DNA of 42,625 nucleotides from Armatimonadota bacterium (GTDB taxonomy: Bacteria > Armatimonadota > Zipacnadia > JAUWAU01), in contig JAUWAU010000047.1 in the NCBI GenBank assembly GCA_030601885.1, positions 1 to 42,625 of the forward strand, written 5' to 3'. The position numbers were made by a program, and so were the translations under genes. Positions 1 through 7,451 of the stretch are shown here, piece after piece (within the stretch, counting starts at the first letter, position 1; every line of letters begins with the position of its first letter). The notes below the pieces were generated by a model that did not search any database, was not told where the DNA came from, and saw only the letters and a program-made list of their open reading frames with translations.

Positions 1-1472
1 CAATACGGTTCACTTAAGTATCTTGATACACTTCTCGAAGTCGATTCGCGTGGGTTTGGTGGTGCACCGCGCGCGTATTGGATATCTCCCGACGCTGCGT
101 TTGACGGCTCGCGGATTACGGCGTCCGCGACTGGACACGACACGATCTTGGGCCAGTTCATCCAGCACCGCCTCATGCAATGCCGTCCGGCCCTGAGGGG
201 GGAAGGGCGACGAAGTGGGGCAGTTTTCGCCGGATGACCCGCACGGCATGGGTAAAGGAGAGTTGATCGGGATCTTCGTCCACCTTCAGCGCCGCCTCGT
301 GCATGAGGCCGCGTATAGCAAAATGCGCCATGAGCAGGCCGTAGAACTCCTGTCGCACCAGTTCCGGCGTCTTGCTGCGCAGCACGATGCCGGAGCCGCG
401 CAGGTGGGTCTTGAGCTCATCGAAGGCCGCCTCGATCTCCCACCGCTCATGGTACAGTGCCGCCAGCTCCTGGGCCGGCGCTTTGTCCGGATCCAGAATC
501 GTGGTCACCAGCCGGTACATGGGCTCGGCGTCGGGCACGCCCTCCAAGGTGTACTCTATCACTCGCACTGTCACGCCTTTGGTGTCTCGACGCCGGTCAC
601 GCACCGAGGGGTATATCTTGCTCAGGTACGAGCCATCCGCCAGCCGCCGCAGGCACGGCAACACCAGGTTGCGCTTCGCTCTCCACAGCAGCTCGGCTCC
701 CCCTGCCCGCGCCTGCTGCCACAACTCGAAGCCGAAGAAGTTGCGATCGGCCAGGCACAACATGCCTTGGCGCAGGTGCGTCACCACTTTTCTGGCCACA
801 GTGATCTCTCCCACGCCATAGCCGTCCATACGGGTCCCGAACAACACGTGCGTCCCGTTCTCCACCAGCGACACGAAGCGCAGCAGAGGGTAGGCCGCCT
901 TGCCACGGCTCTGTGCCGGCCGGCCGAAATCCGCTTCATTGTCCGGCGTGTCGGCAATTGCCATGGTGCTGCCGTCCAAGCTCACCAGGCGCCACGGGCC
1001 GTACCACGCACCTTTGGTTCGTTTCCGCGCGATGGGCTTCACGATCCGCTCGTGCAACTGCCGCAGCGGCTCACTGCCAAGGCGCGTGCGGGCCTGCGAA
1101 ATCCCCGATTTGCCCGCCACCTTCACCGCCGCCTCCGGGCCCATCAACCACTGTACCCCCTCCAGCAGGCACCGCAGCACCTCGCGGTACGACACCTGCA
1201 TGTACAGCGCCAGGGCGATGACGTAATACACCATCACGTGGGCAGGCAAATCCCGCTGGCGCTTGCTCGCCCTTCCCGTCTCCTGCAGCACCGCGTCCAC
1301 CGTCTGGCGGGGAAAGACCTTGGCCACCACCCCAAGGCTGATGTAATCTGTGATCCGCGGCCCGGCCGGCAACGTCGCAGTTGTGCGAGCCATGGTTGCA
1401 TCTCCTCTCTCCTGGACTCACCCCCGCCAGAGAGGAGTATAACATACTTCGATACTTAAATGAACAGTATTG
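1..1472. mobile_element. IS4-family insertion sequence, apparently complete
   Basis: The element has imperfect terminal inverted repeats at 1-22 and 1451-1472. The reverse complement of the right end matches the left end at 20 of 22 positions. One transposase gene on the minus strand fills most of the interior. From memory, the termini resemble those of IS4 itself (TAATGCCGATCAGTTAAG-like), which fits the transposase family. The left terminus coincides with base 1, so no flanking target duplication can be read on that side. Coincidence with the window edge suggests a contig broken at a multicopy element. Confidence 0.88.
173..1393 (-). CDS. IS4-family DDE transposase
   Basis: This 406-residue protein is the transposase of the flanking IS4-like element and would catalyse its cut-and-paste movement. 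The DDE residues appear to be D140 (in LVSLDGS), D216 (in CLADRNF) and E321. E321 sits in the family signature Y-x2-R-x3-E-x6-K, read here as YHERWEIEAAFDELK at about 314-328. The N-terminal 130 residues are helical and presumably bind the terminal repeats. A GGAGA motif lies about eight bases upstream of the ATG. The length is normal for the family and the frame is intact, so the copy may be active. A 414-residue reading frame on the opposite strand is a shadow. Confidence 0.93.
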   Translation of the reverse strand: MARTTATLPAGPRITDYISLGVVAKVFPRQTVDAVLQETGRASKRQRDLPAHVMVYYVIALALYMQVSYREVLRCLLEGVQWLMGPEAAVKVAGKSGISQARTRLGSEPLRQLHERIVKPIARKRTKGAWYGPWRLVSLDGSTMAIADTPDNEADFGRPAQSRGKAAYPLLRFVSLVENGTHVLFGTRMDGYGVGEITVARKVVTHLRQGMLCLADRNFFGFELWQQARAGGAELLWRAKRNLVLPCLRRLADGSYLSKIYPSVRDRRRDTKGVTVRVIEYTLEGVPDAEPMYRLVTTILDPDKAPAQELAALYHERWEIEAAFDELKTHLRGSGIVLRSKTPELVRQEFYGLLMAHFAIRGLMHEAALKVDEDPDQLSFTHAVRVIRRKLPHFVALPPSGPDGIA

Positions 1473-1496
1473 AGGCTAGAGGCCCAAATCGCTATG

Positions 1497-1561
1497 CGGC
1501 GGCCGGCCCCCCATACGCGCTCGTTGGGGCCCACTAACACAAGCCAGGGGGCCGGCCGCCG
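1497..1561. repeat. Perfect 15-bp inverted repeat upstream of the ferredoxin-ATPase gene
   Basis: CGGCGGCCGGCCCCC at 1497-1511 is exactly complementary to 1547-1561, around a 35-base loop. It lies between the IS right end (1472) and the next gene start (1606). It could be a terminator blocking IS-derived transcription, a 5' leader structure or a protein-binding dyad. There is no T tract after either arm. Confidence 0.6.
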
Positions 1562-1605
1562 TTCAGGCGCGGGGCTGAACGAGTGGTAACCCAGTGGCCC
1601 ACGAA

Positions 1606-2472
1606 ATGAAGCAACTCACGGTCGTGAGCGGCAAGGGCGGCACCGGCAAGACCACGGTGCTGGCATCCTTCGCTGCGCTGACGCAGAACGCCGTCATCGC
1701 CGACTGCGATGTGGACGCGGCCAACCTTCACTTGCTCCTGCAGCCACGGATACTTGAGGAGCACGAGTTCCGGGGCGCCAAGGTCGCCGTGCGCGACGAA
1801 ACGAAATGCCAGAAGTCCGGCGTGTGCGAAGCGGAGTGCCGTTTCGATGCCATTACCGTCGATGCAGTCGATACGCGGGCCTGCGAGGGATGCGGGCTTT
1901 GCGTGCTGGCATGTCCGAACCGGGCGCTGCAGCTTCAGCGCATCGTCAACGGGCACGCGTATGTGTCCGAGACCAGATATGGCCCGTTCGTACATGCCAA
2001 GCTGCTTCCCGCTGCCGAGAGCTCGGGCAGGTTGGTTACCAGAGTCAGGCAGCTCGCCGAAGACGCAGCGCTGCGGGACGACCGGTGGGTGGTGCTCATT
2101 GATGGCCCGCCGGGCATAGGCTGCACGGCGACCGCTGCTATGGCGGACGTCGATGTGGCGCTCGTGGTCACGGAGCCGACGCTCTCGGGCATGCACGACA
2201 TGGAGAGGGTGGTGCAGCTCGCGTCGCACTTCCACCTTCCCGTGGCCGTCATCATCAACAAAGCTGACATCAACTACCACAACACACAGCAGATTCGAAC
2301 GTTCTGCGCGGGCAACGGCATCCCCCTGCTCGCGGAGCTGATCTTTGACGACGTCGCGACTCGCGCCATGGCGGCGCAGTCGCCACTGGTGGAGTTCGAC
2401 GACGGCCCGGTCTCGCGGGGCATCGCCTCGGCGTGGCGGCAGATCGAGAATCACTTCAACGGATCCGGATGA
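1606..2472 (+). CDS. MinD/Mrp-superfamily P-loop ATPase with inserted ferredoxin domain
   Basis: This is a cytosolic P-loop ATPase of the type with a ferredoxin module inserted in the MinD fold. The deviant Walker A motif is SGKGGTGKTT at residues 8-17, followed by DCDVDAAN at 33-40. The insert carries a complete 4Fe-4S motif at C93/C96/C99/C103. The first motif is C68-x2-S71-x2-C74-x3-C78, so one of its usual four cysteines is serine. Family members usually occur in adjacent pairs and are thought to assist Fe-S cluster or metallocofactor assembly; that role is inferred. I chose the ATG at 1606 because MKQLTVVSGKGG matches the usual start; a GTG at 1594 would add four residues. The next gene encodes a second Mrp-like ATPase. 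Confidence 0.85.
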   Translation: MKQLTVVSGKGGTGKTTVLASFAALTQNAVIADCDVDAANLHLLLQPRILEEHEFRGAKVAVRDETKCQKSGVCEAECRFDAITVDAVDTRACEGCGLCVLACPNRALQLQRIVNGHAYVSETRYGPFVHAKLLPAAESSGRLVTRVRQLAEDAALRDDRWVVLIDGPPGIGCTATAAMADVDVALVVTEPTLSGMHDMERVVQLASHFHLPVAVIINKADINYHNTQQIRTFCAGNGIPLLAELIFDDVATRAMAAQSPLVEFDDGPVSRGIASAWRQIENHFNGSG

Positions 2473-2522
2473 ATGAGGAAGTTGGCTGACAGTGCGCAGC
2501 GCGGCCTACACGAGAAGGTGAC

Positions 2523-3473
2523 GTGATTGTGAAGCAGCCGGACGCGACGGACAAGAACTCCGAGAAGCAAGAGAGCGCGGACGACTGCAGCGGCGACTGT
2601 GCCAAGTGCGCCGCCGCCAATCCGTGTGAGACGGAGCAGCAGCGCCAGCATCGCCTGCAGCAGAAGCGACTGGAAGAGCGCGCCGCCTTGATGCGCCACC
2701 AGATTCTTATCATCAGCGGCAAGGGCGGGGTCGGTAAGAGCACGGTGGCCGCTAATCTGGCGTGGGCACTTGCGGCCCTGGAGTTCGAGGTGGGGCTGCT
2801 GGATGCGGATCTGCACGGCCCCACGATCCCGCTCATCGCCGGCGTCAAAGGCCACTTGCCCATCGGTAAGGGTGGGGCATTTGTGCCAGTGAAGGCCGGG
2901 GAACGATTCCGCGTGATGTCCATGGGCCTTTTGACGCCGGATCAGAACGCGCCGATCATCTGGCGCGGTCCGCTGCGGGCCAACGTCATTCGGCAACTGA
3001 TCGCCGACGTCGAGTGGGGACGGCTGGATTTCTTCATCGTGGATCTCCCTCCCGGCACCGGGGACGAGCCTCTGACCGTGGCGCAGGCGTTCCCGAAGGC
3101 TGCCGGTGCCATCGTGGTGAGCACCCCGCAGGAGGCGAGCCTCTCCGACTGCCGCAAGGCCGTCAACTTCGTACGCGCCGTGGAGCTGCCCGTTTTGGGC
3201 GTCATCGAGAACATGAGCGGCTTCGTGTGCCCCCATTGCGGCGAGCAGACCGATATCTTTGGACGCGGCGGGGCCGAGCGGATGGCCGCACAAATGGGCG
3301 TGCCGTTCCTGGGCGCGGTGCCGCTCGTGCCGGACGTCGTCGTCCGCGCCGACCGAGGGCAGTCATTGGTGCACCCAGAGGCGCCCGAGGCGAGCAGACG
3401 GGCCTTCGAGGCTGTCGTGGACGCCCTGATGTCGCAGTTCGGCGTCGAAGAAGCTGCTGCCGCCGGCGGCTAG
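2523..3473 (+). CDS. mrp: Mrp/ApbC/Nbp35-type Fe-S cluster carrier ATPase
   Basis: This 316-residue ATPase belongs to the Mrp/NBP35 family, whose members bind and transfer Fe-S clusters in the cytosol. The Walker A motif SGKGGVGKST is at 65-74, and DADLHGP and the IVDLPPGTGDE segment follow as in the family. C236 and C239 (FVCPHCGE) are the paired cysteines that hold the bridging cluster at the dimer interface. The N-terminus has an extra motif C22-x3-C26-x2-C29-x5-C35, similar to the N-terminal cluster site of Nbp35. The start is a GTG preceded by GAGAAGG. The gene lies 50 bases after the ferredoxin-ATPase and is probably cotranscribed with it. Confidence 0.92.
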   Translation: MIVKQPDATDKNSEKQESADDCSGDCAKCAAANPCETEQQRQHRLQQKRLEERAALMRHQILIISGKGGVGKSTVAANLAWALAALEFEVGLLDADLHGPTIPLIAGVKGHLPIGKGGAFVPVKAGERFRVMSMGLLTPDQNAPIIWRGPLRANVIRQLIADVEWGRLDFFIVDLPPGTGDEPLTVAQAFPKAAGAIVVSTPQEASLSDCRKAVNFVRAVELPVLGVIENMSGFVCPHCGEQTDIFGRGGAERMAAQMGVPFLGAVPLVPDVVVRADRGQSLVHPEAPEASRRAFEAVVDALMSQFGVEEAAAAGG

Positions 3474-3483
3474 AAAGGCAGTC

Positions 3484-3502
3484 GTCAGTGATCAGTGGCC
3501 AG
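3484..3502. repeat. Dispersed GTCAGTGATCAGTGG-type intergenic repeat, copy 1
   Basis: A short run of heptamer-like GTCAGTG units follows the mrp stop codon. Related runs lie at 27978-28005 (opposite orientation) and 36763-36791. All three are intergenic, so this is a dispersed low-complexity element and not coding sequence. Its function is unknown. Confidence 0.5.
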
Positions 3503-3589
3503 TTCGTACCGCAAGGCCCTGATCGCACCCCTTGTCCTCTCTCAGGCTTCAAGCGCCCCACTCGATGGCGCGCGGGACACGGTGGCAAG

Positions 3590-4546
3590 GTGGAAGCCCA
3601 CGACGGCCAGACAGCGGAGCGCAGGATCTTCGGGCCAGTGCCTTCCCGGCGCCTCGGCCGATCACTGGGCGTCGATCCGGTACCCCTCAAGACCTGCACC
3701 TACGATTGTGTGTACTGCCAGCTTGGCCGCACCATCAACCTGACGACGCAGCGCGAGCCGTATGCCCCCACGGCCGACATCATCGAGCAGCTCGACTCCT
3801 GGCTCAAGCGGCGCGGCACTGCCGACTACATCACGCTGTCCGGCTCCGGCGAGCCGACTCTGCACTCGGAGTTGGGCGAGATAATCGGCTGGATCAAGAG
3901 CCGCACGAATACGCCCGTCGCTGTGCTCACTAACGGATCCCTGCTGTGGCGTGAGGATGTGCGCCGCGACCTTGAGGCCGCCGACCTACTGATCCCCTCA
4001 CTGGATGCAGCATCGCCGGCGACCTTCTCGCGGGTGAACCGTCCGTGCGCCGGGCTGTCGGTGGAGCAGGTCATCGAAGGCCTGCGCGCCACCAGGTCGG
4101 ACTTCGGCGGAGCGGTGTGGCTCGAAGTGATGCTGGTGGCGGGAATGAACGATTCGCCCGAAGAGCTGCGCGCGCTTCGGACGGCCATCGACTCGATAGA
4201 GCCCGATCGCGTTCAGATCAATACCGTGGTCCGCCCGCCCGCCGACGCTGCGGCCAGGCCACTGAGTCCCGAAAGCCTCGAGCGGGCGAAGCCCATGCTC
4301 GGCCCATGGGCGGAGATCGTCGCCCCCCTGCCGGCTGACTACCGGGGCGACCAAACGGCCCAGGTGACGGCAGAGGACGTCGTCACCATGCTGCAGCGCC
4401 GCCCGTGCACGACGCAGGACATATGCGGGGGGCTCTCCATTCACCCCAATGAGGCGGCGAAGTACATCGCCGCCCTCCTCGCCCAGAGCCGCATTGCCAC
4501 CGAGCACCGTGATGGCGAGACGTACTATCGCGCCGTGAAGGCGTGA
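3590..4546 (+). CDS. Radical SAM protein (COG0731-like)
   Basis: This is a radical SAM enzyme of about 318 residues. The cluster-binding motif C-x3-C-x2-C is at C36, C40 and C43 (CTYDCVYCQLG). It follows the FGPVPSRRLGRSLGVD segment that starts most members of this family. A GSGEPTLH segment follows, corresponding to the SAM-binding glycine-rich motif. The C-terminal 70 residues resemble a small winged helix (TTQDICGGLSIHPNEAAKYIAAL). Its substrate cannot be read from sequence. The open frame runs upstream to 3014, but that part overlaps mrp. I chose the GTG at 3590 because it leaves a short leader before FGPVPS; no strong ribosome-binding site supports it. It follows the two Mrp-type ATPases and may belong to the same Fe-S-related unit. 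Confidence 0.85.
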   Translation: MEAHDGQTAERRIFGPVPSRRLGRSLGVDPVPLKTCTYDCVYCQLGRTINLTTQREPYAPTADIIEQLDSWLKRRGTADYITLSGSGEPTLHSELGEIIGWIKSRTNTPVAVLTNGSLLWREDVRRDLEAADLLIPSLDAASPATFSRVNRPCAGLSVEQVIEGLRATRSDFGGAVWLEVMLVAGMNDSPEELRALRTAIDSIEPDRVQINTVVRPPADAAARPLSPESLERAKPMLGPWAEIVAPLPADYRGDQTAQVTAEDVVTMLQRRPCTTQDICGGLSIHPNEAAKYIAALLAQSRIATEHRDGETYYRAVKA

Positions 4547-4691
4547 TCCACCACCACCGCCACGCCGCAGCATCCTCCCCCGTCCCAGGTAGCAACGGCA
4601 ACCCACTCAGGTGCAGGAGCTTGGGCTCGCCACCGGGAATGCCGCACCGCGACGCGTTCGGCGTCTGCGCGACACAAAGGAGCAACATGTG

Positions 4692-5189
4692 ATGCGACGA
4701 CCACGACATGTCATCGGCGTAGCTATCTGCGCGGCCGCAGTGTGCGGCTGTGTATGTCGGCAGGCCTTTGTGCATAGTGCAGAAGCCGCCGTGAAGCCCC
4801 GCATGACGAGGAAGAAGGGCCTTCCCATCTTCCCCGACGCGGACAACTCGCTGTGCCTCGTGTGCCACATCGACTTCGATGGGGAAGAGCTGACACTGCA
4901 GCACGTGAAGCGCGGTCTGACCTGCGAGTCGTGCCACGGCCCGTCCGACGCGCACATGTCCGACGAGATGGCCAACACGAAGCCCGACGTCCTCTATGGC
5001 CGGACAGAAGTAGAGCCATTGTGCCGCAAGTGCCACGGCAAGCATCGCTCGTCCGAGGCCGTTGAAGCGTTCCGGCAGAAGTGGCTGGGCAAGCATCGGC
5101 CCAACGGCCGATCTGTCCAGGACGACTCGCCCTGCACCGACTGTCACGGCAAGCACGTCATCCTCAAGGCCGGGCTTCCGGCCCAGTAG
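4692..5189 (+). CDS. Secreted tetraheme c-type cytochrome
   Basis: The 165-residue product has four CXXCH heme-attachment motifs, starting at C55, C78, C111 and C148. An N-terminal signal peptide is visible (basic MRRPRH, then hydrophobic VIGVAICAAAVCG, cleavage probably near HSAEA). It should be exported and act as a multiheme electron carrier in the cell envelope. Two GKH segments follow hemes 3 and 4. AAAGGAG at 4676-4682 serves either the ATG at 4692 or a GTG at 4689; the frame upstream of these looks non-coding. It lies just upstream of the hgcA promoter, but no functional link can be read. Confidence 0.88.
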   Translation: MRRPRHVIGVAICAAAVCGCVCRQAFVHSAEAAVKPRMTRKKGLPIFPDADNSLCLVCHIDFDGEELTLQHVKRGLTCESCHGPSDAHMSDEMANTKPDVLYGRTEVEPLCRKCHGKHRSSEAVEAFRQKWLGKHRPNGRSVQDDSPCTDCHGKHVILKAGLPAQ

Positions 5190-5309
5190 GGGATGCCGGG
5201 ACATTGGGCTCAACCGTCAGAAAACAGATATTGGGCATGATAGATTCCTGCTTCCCTGGCGGAGGGGCTGACAAATATCTATTCTCTGAGCGTTAACCCC
5301 AGCCTCTTC

Positions 5310-5338
5310 TTGACAGAAAGATATTTGCAGTCTACAAT
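5310..5338 (+). promoter_or_regulatory. Sigma70-type promoter for hgcA
   Basis: TTGACA at 5310-5315 and TACAAT at 5333-5338 are separated by exactly 17 bases. Transcription would start near 5345 and give a leader of about 47 bases before hgcA. This is the cleanest housekeeping promoter in the window. It sits alone in the 200-bp gap ahead of the mercury/arsenic cluster. Confidence 0.72.
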
Positions 5339-5378
5339 AATTGCAATGTAGAATAACAACTGCAGCCGGTTGCTGCAG
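5331..5378 (+). promoter_or_regulatory. Operator-like dyad over the hgcA -10 box, plus leader hairpin
   Basis: TCTACA (5331-5336) and TGTAGA (5347-5352) form a dyad with a 10-base spacer that covers the -10 hexamer and probable start site, where a repressor would block polymerase. Downstream, CTGCAGC (5360-5366) and GCTGCAG (5372-5378) can form a hairpin with a five-base loop just before the hgcA start. The MarR-type protein encoded at 6945 is a natural candidate to bind the dyad. This is inference. Confidence 0.45.
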
Positions 5379-5391
5379 CGAGCAGGATCCC

Positions 5392-6483
5392 ATGGCAGCG
5401 ATGACATCTACCACAGACACAAGAGAGGCCGAGCCGGCGACGGATGAGCGCTGGATCGAGGGGGTCATGCACACGGCTGTCGGTCCGGTTCCGCGGGCGA
5501 GTACGACGCTGCGCCTCGCGGACACGCTCGCCAGGTGGAAGGCGCGCTGGGGAATGGGTCGCATGGGCTACCGGGTGGAGCCAGGGCTGTACGCGGTCGG
5601 AGACCCGACGCCGGAGTCGCCGGTCCTGGTCTCGGCCAACTACAAGATGAGCTTCGACTGCCTGCGTTCGCAATTGGGCGATCGGGACGCCTGGATCCTG
5701 GTGCTCGACACCCGCGGCATCAACGTCTGGTGCGCGGCCGGCAAGGGCACCTTCGGCACCGAGGAGCTGGTGCAGCGCGTCGAAGGCGTGCGCCTCGGCG
5801 AGATCGTCTCGCACCGCGGGCTCGTGGTCCCGCAGCTCGGCGCCCCGGGCGTCAGCGCCCACGAGGTTCGGCGGGCGAGCGGGTTCCGGGTGGTGTATGG
5901 CCCGGTGCGCGCCGAGGACCTGCCCGCCTTCCTGGCGGCGGGAATGAAGGCGACGCCGGAGATGCGGCGCGTGCGCTTTACGCTGCGCGACCGCGTGGCG
6001 CTGATCCCCGTGGAGTTGGTCATGTCGGCGAAATACCTGGTGGTGGCGGCAGCGGTCCTGCTGCTCCTATCCGGGCTGTGGCGAGGCGGCTACTCGCCGG
6101 CGCGCATTGCGACGGTCGGCATCCGGCAGGTGATGCTGCTGCTCGGCGCCTACCTGGCCGGCGCGGCTCTGGCCCCGGCGCTGCTGCCATGGCTGCCGGG
6201 ACGGGCCTTCTCGGCCAAGGGCGCCTGGACCGGCCTCGCCCTGTTCCTCGGCATTGCCGGTTACGCGTACATGCGTCCTGAGGTGCTCGAGAACTGGGCC
6301 GGCGGCGCGGCGTGGCTCCTGCTCATCCCGGCAGTCGCGAGCTTCCTGGCGATGAACTTCACCGGCGCATCGACGTACACGTCGCTCTCGGGCGTTCGCC
6401 GGGAGATGCGCATCGCCGTACCGGCTCAGATAGTGTGTGTCGTAGCGGGCCTCGGCCTGTGGGTCGCCGGGCGGTTCGTCTGA
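5392..6483 (+). CDS. hgcA: HgcA, corrinoid protein of mercury methylation
   Basis: HgcA supplies the methyl group to Hg(II) in anaerobic mercury methylation. The defining cap-helix motif N(V/I)WCA(A/G)GK is present as NVWCAAGK at residues 111-118. C114 is the cysteine that coordinates cobalt of the corrinoid cofactor. The soluble corrinoid-binding domain covers roughly residues 1-210. About five hydrophobic segments follow (from MSAKYLVVAAAVLLLLSG to the C-terminus), as in the membrane domain of known HgcA. The length of 363 residues is normal. I chose the ATG at 5392; an ATG at 5401 is also possible. hgcB follows after a 120-bp gap that holds two palindromic repeats. The motif is specific to HgcA and separates it from the related CdhD corrinoid proteins. 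Confidence 0.94.
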   Translation: MAAMTSTTDTREAEPATDERWIEGVMHTAVGPVPRASTTLRLADTLARWKARWGMGRMGYRVEPGLYAVGDPTPESPVLVSANYKMSFDCLRSQLGDRDAWILVLDTRGINVWCAAGKGTFGTEELVQRVEGVRLGEIVSHRGLVVPQLGAPGVSAHEVRRASGFRVVYGPVRAEDLPAFLAAGMKATPEMRRVRFTLRDRVALIPVELVMSAKYLVVAAAVLLLLSGLWRGGYSPARIATVGIRQVMLLLGAYLAGAALAPALLPWLPGRAFSAKGAWTGLALFLGIAGYAYMRPEVLENWAGGAAWLLLIPAVASFLAMNFTGASTYTSLSGVRREMRIAVPAQIVCVVAGLGLWVAGRFV

Positions 6484-6501
6484 AAAGCAGACATGGTCAC
6501 C

Positions 6502-6572
6502 GGGTGGCACGGCTTGCTTGCCAAGCCGTGGCTGGTCAGGGGCAGCGCACGGGTAGCGAGCTACCCGTGCCA
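6502..6572. repeat. REP-like pair of palindromes between hgcA and hgcB
   Basis: Two hairpins lie side by side. The first has arms CACGGCTTG (6508-6516) and CAAGCCGTG (6522-6530). The second has arms CACGGGTAG (6548-6556) and CTACCCGTG (6561-6569). Both stems are perfect 9-mers flanked by GGGTGGCAC- or GCCACACC-like sequence. The same family recurs at 23711-23792 and, degraded, at 37699-37720. Inside an operon such hairpins could stabilise the upstream mRNA or lower hgcB expression. Confidence 0.75.
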
Positions 6573-6603
6573 CACCCGGGGGGAAGGCAAGCAGGAGGCC
6601 ATC

Positions 6604-6891
6604 ATGCCCGACTTGCGATACATCCCCAACGTGGTGACGCTGGAGCTGGACGCTGAGAAATGCACCGGGTGTGGGAGATGTGCGGAGGTGTGCCCGCACG
6701 GGGTCTTGGTGGTCGAGAACCCAACGGCCCGGATCGTCGATCGCGACGCCTGCATGGAGTGCGGGGCATGCGCCCGCAATTGCCCGGCGCAGGCGCTCTC
6801 CGTAAATGCCGGCGTGGGCTGCGCGGCGGCGGTCCTGGCCGGGGCAGTGGGGAGAGCTGAATCCTCCTGTGGCTGCTGCGAGACGTCCTGA
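6604..6891 (+). CDS. hgcB: HgcB, 2[4Fe-4S] ferredoxin of mercury methylation
   Basis: HgcB is the ferredoxin partner that reduces the HgcA corrinoid. This 95-residue protein has two 4Fe-4S motifs, C20/C23/C26/C30 and C50/C53/C56/C60. The second reads CMECGACARNCP, the conserved HgcB form. It also has the extra C73 and a cysteine-rich tail (SSCGCCETS), matching the single cysteine and C-terminal pair that HgcB uses to bind mercury. CAGGAGG sits six bases before the ATG at 6604. A longer open frame from 6493 is only read-through of the repeat. The stop overlaps an ATG, but the next gene more likely starts at 6945. Confidence 0.93.
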   Translation: MPDLRYIPNVVTLELDAEKCTGCGRCAEVCPHGVLVVENPTARIVDRDACMECGACARNCPAQALSVNAGVGCAAAVLAGAVGRAESSCGCCETS

Positions 6892-6944
6892 TGCTGCGAC
6901 TGATGGTCAGCCACCCGTTGCCCACCTGTAGGGAGGACAATCCA

Positions 6945-7451
6945 ATGGCAGAGGCTACGTTCGACGAGGCGGTAGAAACCGGCGGCGCCCTACTCTTCCA
7001 ACTGGTGCGTTCGCTCGGCGCCGTGGAGAACGGCGAGATAAGATGCTGCAGGGTCACCACCGGACAGTGCCTGGCGCTTCTCGCGCTGGCGCCGGAGGGC
7101 GAAGCCACGATGCGTCAGGTGACGGCGGCGCTCGGCGTCTCGCCCGGCACCGCCACGCGCGTCGTCGATAACTTGGTGCGCGATGGTCTGGTCGAAAGGA
7201 CCCAGAACCCGGACGACCGGCGCAATGTCTGTGTCCGACCCACGGCCGAAGGCTGCCGGACGATCAAGGCGCTCGAGGAGTGCTACACGCGCTTCTGGGG
7301 CACGATCTTCGAGGGCATTCCGAGGGCGCGGCTCGGCGATACACTGGAGACGCTCGAACTGCTGGTAGATGCCGTCGATAGGGCGAGGGTGGCCTGCTGC
7401 GCCACTACCGACGTCCGCGCGACGCGGCTGAAGGAGGAAGCACCCGTATGA
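6945..7451 (+). CDS. MarR-family regulator, cysteine-rich
   Basis: This 168-residue protein has a MarR winged helix: VTTGQCLALLALAP, then the recognition region LGVSPGTATRVVDNLVRDGLVERTQNPDDRR. It carries eight cysteines, including vicinal pairs C34-C35 and C151-C152 plus C42, C96, C104 and C113. From memory, MarR proteins with a CC-x4-QC segment before the DNA-binding domain are frequent next to arsM in anaerobes, so As(III) or thiol sensing is plausible. The start at 6945 has GGGAGG nearby; an ATG at 6891 overlapping the hgcB stop would add 18 residues. Its stop overlaps the arsM start (ATGA), which implies translational coupling. A likely target is the dyad at the hgcA promoter. Confidence 0.87.
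   Translation: MAEATFDEAVETGGALLFQLVRSLGAVENGEIRCCRVTTGQCLALLALAPEGEATMRQVTAALGVSPGTATRVVDNLVRDGLVERTQNPDDRRNVCVRPTAEGCRTIKALEECYTRFWGTIFEGIPRARLGDTLETLELLVDAVDRARVACCATTDVRATRLKEEAPV

Noticed and set aside
215..1459. 414-residue plus-strand frame inside the IS element
   Set aside because: Antisense to a transposase with full DDE and YREK motifs; composition (high His, Arg, Gln) is typical of a GC-rich shadow frame.
3014..3589. Upstream part of the radical SAM open frame
   Set aside because: It overlaps mrp in another frame and has shadow composition; radical SAM similarity starts after 3590.
5190..5391. Cobalamin riboswitch ahead of hgcA
   Set aside because: The gap is short and the conserved B12-box sequence was not found; only a promoter, dyad and small hairpin are visible.
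6493..6603. N-terminal extension of HgcB
   Set aside because: The extension is translation of the palindromic repeat pair; the ribosome-binding site and family start are at 6604.
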